Below are positions 31,390-34,375 of a stretch of 34,375 bases of DNA, piece after piece. Source of the DNA: Dyella_B sp966430775. GTDB taxonomy: Bacteria; Pseudomonadota; Gammaproteobacteria; Xanthomonadales; Rhodanobacteraceae. Numbering within the stretch: position 1 is the first letter of the stretch; each line of letters opens with the position of its first letter. The stretch is from assembly GCA_966430775.1 (NCBI GenBank), contig CBJMMB010000028.1:1-34375 (forward strand), written 5' to 3'. The translations under genes were made by a program, and so were the position numbers. Below the pieces are notes generated by a model, which saw only the letters and a program-made list of their open reading frames with translations, searched no databases and was not told the origin of the DNA.

Positions 31390-34375
31390 ATGAATACCAT
31401 TCACGTACGCCGCGGCGTACTGGCAAGTTCTTTGGCGTTGGCGCTTTTCGCGCCGTATGCCGTCGCGCAGACGTCGACGGCGCCGGCTGGTGATCAGCAG
31501 CAGGGCACGACTTCCAACAATTCGCAGCAGAGCGGCAAGTCGAATGCGAAAGAGCTGAAAACGGTCGTCGTGACCGGTTCGATGATTCCGCGCGTGGAGG
31601 TCGAAGGGCCGACTCCCGTGGTTTCCCTCACCGGCGAACAGATCAAAGAGCAGGGCTTCACGACGCTGTATGAATTCCTCGATTCGCTGCCGCAGGTAGG
31701 CCAGCAGGTCTCCGACCCGGCGTCCTGGGGTTCCAGCTCGGTCAACGCACGCTCGGTCAACCTGCGCGGCGTGGGTCCTGGCTTCAGCCTGCTAATGATC
31801 GACGGCCATCGCATCGTCGATTACCCGCAGCCGCTGAACAAGCAGAGCAACTTCCAGAACTACAACAATATTCCGATCGGCATGGTCGACCATGTCGAAG
31901 TGCTGGCCGCAGGCGCCTCTTCGATCTACGGTTCGGATGCGGTCGCGGGCGTGATCAACGTGATCCTGAAGAAGAACTATCAGGGTGACGATCTGCAGGT
32001 CACTGGCGGCGGTTCTACCCGCGGCGGCCGCGCCTATGGCGACATCAACTTCACTGGCGGCAAGTCAGGTGAAAACTGGCACGTCATGTACAACCTGGAA
32101 AAGTCCAACCGCACCGCGTTGTGGGGTTCGGATCGTCCGTACCAGGACTCGGTGGCTGATGCAGGCTACGGTTCGTGGGGTCCGGCTGACCGCATGTTCG
32201 GCTACCAGTATGACCAGCGTGGTTCCATTGCGCTCTCTGCGCAGGACGGATCGGGCAATTACATCACGCCGCCTGCGGGCACTTGCGGGAAGTTCACTAA
32301 CTCGCAGTTGAGCCACTCGTACGTCACTACCACCAACGGCACCCAGGTCGCCAGCGTGACCGACCGTGGTTTCTATTGCTCGCAGCCTACGATGTGGCAG
32401 AACTGGGTGCTGACGCCCGGCAGCCGCAGCAACAACGCTTACCTGGCCGGCGAGTACGACTTCAAGAATGGCTTGCAGCTCTACGGCTCGGTGGCCTTGT
32501 ATAACACGGTGGGTATCTCCAACACCCAGCTGATCGCCACGGGTACGGGCGCGTTCTACGATCAGACCACCGGGCAGGTCATCAGCCAGGCGGTCCGTCA
32601 GTTGACCGCGCAGGAAATGGGCACGGCGGCCAATACCCACGATCGCGAGACGAACTGGAACATCCAGACGGGCCTGCGCGGCACGTTCTTCGACAGCCGC
32701 TTCAATTGGGACTTGAACCTCAACTCCCAGAAGTACATCGTGCGCGAGGACTACACCGGCATCAACCAGGATGGCATCAACAACTTCTTCCTGGGCCAGC
32801 AATTAGGCACGACCACCGTCTCTGGTTACAGCGCCATCAATGGTGGCAAATCTACTGATATCCCCATCTACGCCATGAACTGGCAGCAATGGTGGAATCC
32901 GATCACGCGGCAGCAATACAGTCAGTTCGCGGTCAACGGTGAAGACACCGCCACGTCGTGGTTGAACCAGGTGCAGTTCCGCGTCAATGGTGACTTGTAC
33001 ACGCTGCCATGGGTACATGACCAGCCGATCGGTTGGGCGGCGGTGCTGGAGGCGGCGGACAACGGCTACAACCTCTCGCCCGATCCGCGTGGCGCCAACT
33101 CAAGCACGTTCGTGAACCCGTTCTATGCGTATATCCTCGGCGGCGGTACCCGCCAGCGCTATTCGTTCGGCAATGAGTTCCGCGTACCGGTGCTTGATTC
33201 GGTGACCTGGACCATCTCCGGCCGTATCGACAAGTACCACGACGCCAGCAGCGCCGATATCGCCCGCACCTGGGGCACCGGTCTGGAATGGCGTCCGTAT
33301 GATGGTCTTTTGCTGCGCGGCAGCTACGGCACCAACTTCAAGGCGCCGGACATGCAGGCGATCTACCTGAAGGGTTCCTCCTCGCCGGTTGGTCTCTACA
33401 TCGACCCCTTGCAGTGCATCAACGACCTCAAAGCTGGTAACTCTGCCAGTACATGGTGTCAATCAGTACAGCGCCCAAGTTCGCAGTGGTACACGGTAAA
33501 CACGAATGGCAGCCGCTTGTTGCAGCCGGAGACCGGCCATTCCTGGACCTACGGTTTCGTGTGGCAGGTTCCGGGCGTGCAGGGCCTGTCGTTCTCTGCC
33601 GACTACTGGCACATGGGTGTGGACAACGCCATCGAGTATCTCGGCGCAGACACCGTGCTGACCGACGAAGCCGGCTGCCTTACCGGCTTGCAGGTAAACG
33701 GCACGACCTTGTCGCCCTATACGGCGCACGCGCCGGGTTCGGCGTATTGCCAGTTGGTCAGCAAGTATGTCCAGCGCAATGCCGCTGGCCAGATCGTCAC
33801 GGAGCAGTCCGGTCCGATCAACGAGGCTTCGCTGTACGTAAGCGGTATTGACGCCTCGCTGGACTACAAGCTGCACACCGACGATTGGGGTGATTTCCGC
33901 GCCAACATCAACTACACCGACAACCTCTCGTACAAGCAGCGCGTGCTGGCTTCCGACCTGCTGCAGAACACCCGCTACAACTACGCGGCGAGCAGGATCG
34001 CGTGGATTGCCGACTGGCATAAGGGCGACTGGAGCGCGTCGATCTCCGGCGTGCGCGTCGGCGGCATGCGTGCGCCGAACTATGGCGGTTGTACGGTACT
34101 GCCCAATGGCATCCAGCCGGGCATGGTGACGGTGCAGAATGGCACCGAGTCGGTCAGTACCGGTGTTTGCCAGGTGACGCAGGATGGCAACCTGGTTACG
34201 GTTCCGCAAAGCACCACCTACCAGGGCCACACGCCGGTGTGGATCACCTGGAACGGCTCGGTCAGCTGGCAGATCAACCACATGACCAAGCTGAAGCTCA
34301 CTGTGAACAACATCTTCGATAGAGTATCGTCGATTCCGTACTACGCAGGTGGCTTCGAGTACGTCACCACCGGTC
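31390..34375 (+). CDS. TonB-dependent receptor 2, 3'-truncated by window edge
   Basis: The frame is open from ATG at 31390 to the end of the window, 995 codons without a stop; I read it through and saw no frameshift. A signal peptide (ending APYAVAQ) is followed by a Gln/Ser-rich linker, a TonB box KTVVVTG near 58-64, and a plug domain (GEQIKEQGFTTLYEFLDSLP, VNLRGVGPGFSLLMIDGHR, VEVLAAGASSIYGSDAVAGV). The long barrel follows, with TGLEWRPYDGLLLRGSYGTNFKAP-like receptor motifs (GSYGTNFKAPD) and several extracellular-loop cysteines. It belongs to a different receptor subgroup from receptor 1. The last visible part, LTVNNIFDRV, is the usual near-C-terminal motif, so only a few dozen residues are missing. 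Likely ligand: a glycan or glycopeptide (inference). Confidence 0.93.
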   Translation, partial: MNTIHVRRGVLASSLALALFAPYAVAQTSTAPAGDQQQGTTSNNSQQSGKSNAKELKTVVVTGSMIPRVEVEGPTPVVSLTGEQIKEQGFTTLYEFLDSLPQVGQQVSDPASWGSSSVNARSVNLRGVGPGFSLLMIDGHRIVDYPQPLNKQSNFQNYNNIPIGMVDHVEVLAAGASSIYGSDAVAGVINVILKKNYQGDDLQVTGGGSTRGGRAYGDINFTGGKSGENWHVMYNLEKSNRTALWGSDRPYQDSVADAGYGSWGPADRMFGYQYDQRGSIALSAQDGSGNYITPPAGTCGKFTNSQLSHSYVTTTNGTQVASVTDRGFYCSQPTMWQNWVLTPGSRSNNAYLAGEYDFKNGLQLYGSVALYNTVGISNTQLIATGTGAFYDQTTGQVISQAVRQLTAQEMGTAANTHDRETNWNIQTGLRGTFFDSRFNWDLNLNSQKYIVREDYTGINQDGINNFFLGQQLGTTTVSGYSAINGGKSTDIPIYAMNWQQWWNPITRQQYSQFAVNGEDTATSWLNQVQFRVNGDLYTLPWVHDQPIGWAAVLEAADNGYNLSPDPRGANSSTFVNPFYAYILGGGTRQRYSFGNEFRVPVLDSVTWTISGRIDKYHDASSADIARTWGTGLEWRPYDGLLLRGSYGTNFKAPDMQAIYLKGSSSPVGLYIDPLQCINDLKAGNSASTWCQSVQRPSSQWYTVNTNGSRLLQPETGHSWTYGFVWQVPGVQGLSFSADYWHMGVDNAIEYLGADTVLTDEAGCLTGLQVNGTTLSPYTAHAPGSAYCQLVSKYVQRNAAGQIVTEQSGPINEASLYVSGIDASLDYKLHTDDWGDFRANINYTDNLSYKQRVLASDLLQNTRYNYAASRIAWIADWHKGDWSASISGVRVGGMRAPNYGGCTVLPNGIQPGMVTVQNGTESVSTGVCQVTQDGNLVTVPQSTTYQGHTPVWITWNGSVSWQINHMTKLKLTVNNIFDRVSSIPYYAGGFEYVTTG

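Noticed and set aside
1..34375. CRISPR arrays, tRNA genes, integrases or prophage
   Set aside because: No regularly spaced direct repeats, no tRNA-like cloverleaf and no transposase, integrase or phage structural gene was recognised on either strand.

Overview
The window looks like chromosomal DNA of a GC-rich gammaproteobacterium of the Xanthomonadales (Xanthomonadaceae or Rhodanobacteraceae, such as Dyella, Luteibacter or Rhodanobacter relatives). The reasons are the coupling of TonB-dependent receptors with secreted glycoside hydrolases and glucokinases, the complete non-phosphorylative L-fucose pathway known from Xanthomonas campestris, and the many short intergenic palindromes. This placement is inference from gene content; no rRNA or other marker gene is present.

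Left part (1-6400): mostly housekeeping or stand-alone genes. These are guaA (cut at the left edge by only a few codons), a membrane-anchored ABM-domain protein, an epoxide-hydrolase-like alpha/beta hydrolase, tadA, a SIRT4-type sirtuin (minus), a UspA protein and a CHAD-domain protein (minus).

Central part (6600-17000): an L-fucose module. A secreted GH29 alpha-L-fucosidase and an IclR-family regulator (minus) diverge from fucP and a RhaM-type mutarotase (plus). A minus-strand operon then encodes, in order of transcription, an aldo/keto reductase (L-fucose dehydrogenase), L-fuconolactonase, 2-keto-3-deoxy-L-fuconate dehydrogenase (SDR), a FAH-family 2,4-diketo-3-deoxy-L-fuconate hydrolase and L-fuconate dehydratase, followed by an L-lactate dehydrogenase of the LldD type. 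Together they predict L-fucose -> pyruvate + L-lactate -> 2 pyruvate without any kinase or aldolase.

Right part (17100-34375): a glycan capture and degradation module, all on the plus strand. It holds glucokinase 1 and TonB receptor 1, then secreted GH29, GH18, GH3 (with PA14), GH35 and a sialidase-fold protein, then glucokinase 2 and TonB receptor 2 (cut at the right edge). The enzyme set (fucosidase, endo-acting GH18, GH3, GH35) resembles that needed for fucosylated complex glycans such as plant N-glycans, but substrate is inference.

Two kinds of non-coding structure stand out. A 17-bp motif ATGAA-N7-TTCAT, or a variant, lies in four promoter regions of the fucose/glycan module (8867, 17058, 17149, 29906) and is a candidate operator for the IclR regulator. 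Three intergenic inverted repeats of one family sit at convergent gene ends and supply the TAG stop codon of four genes; a related hairpin lies before the GH35 gene, and a second repeat family (about 120 bp) occurs twice in opposite orientation. No tRNA, rRNA, CRISPR array, transposase or phage gene was seen.
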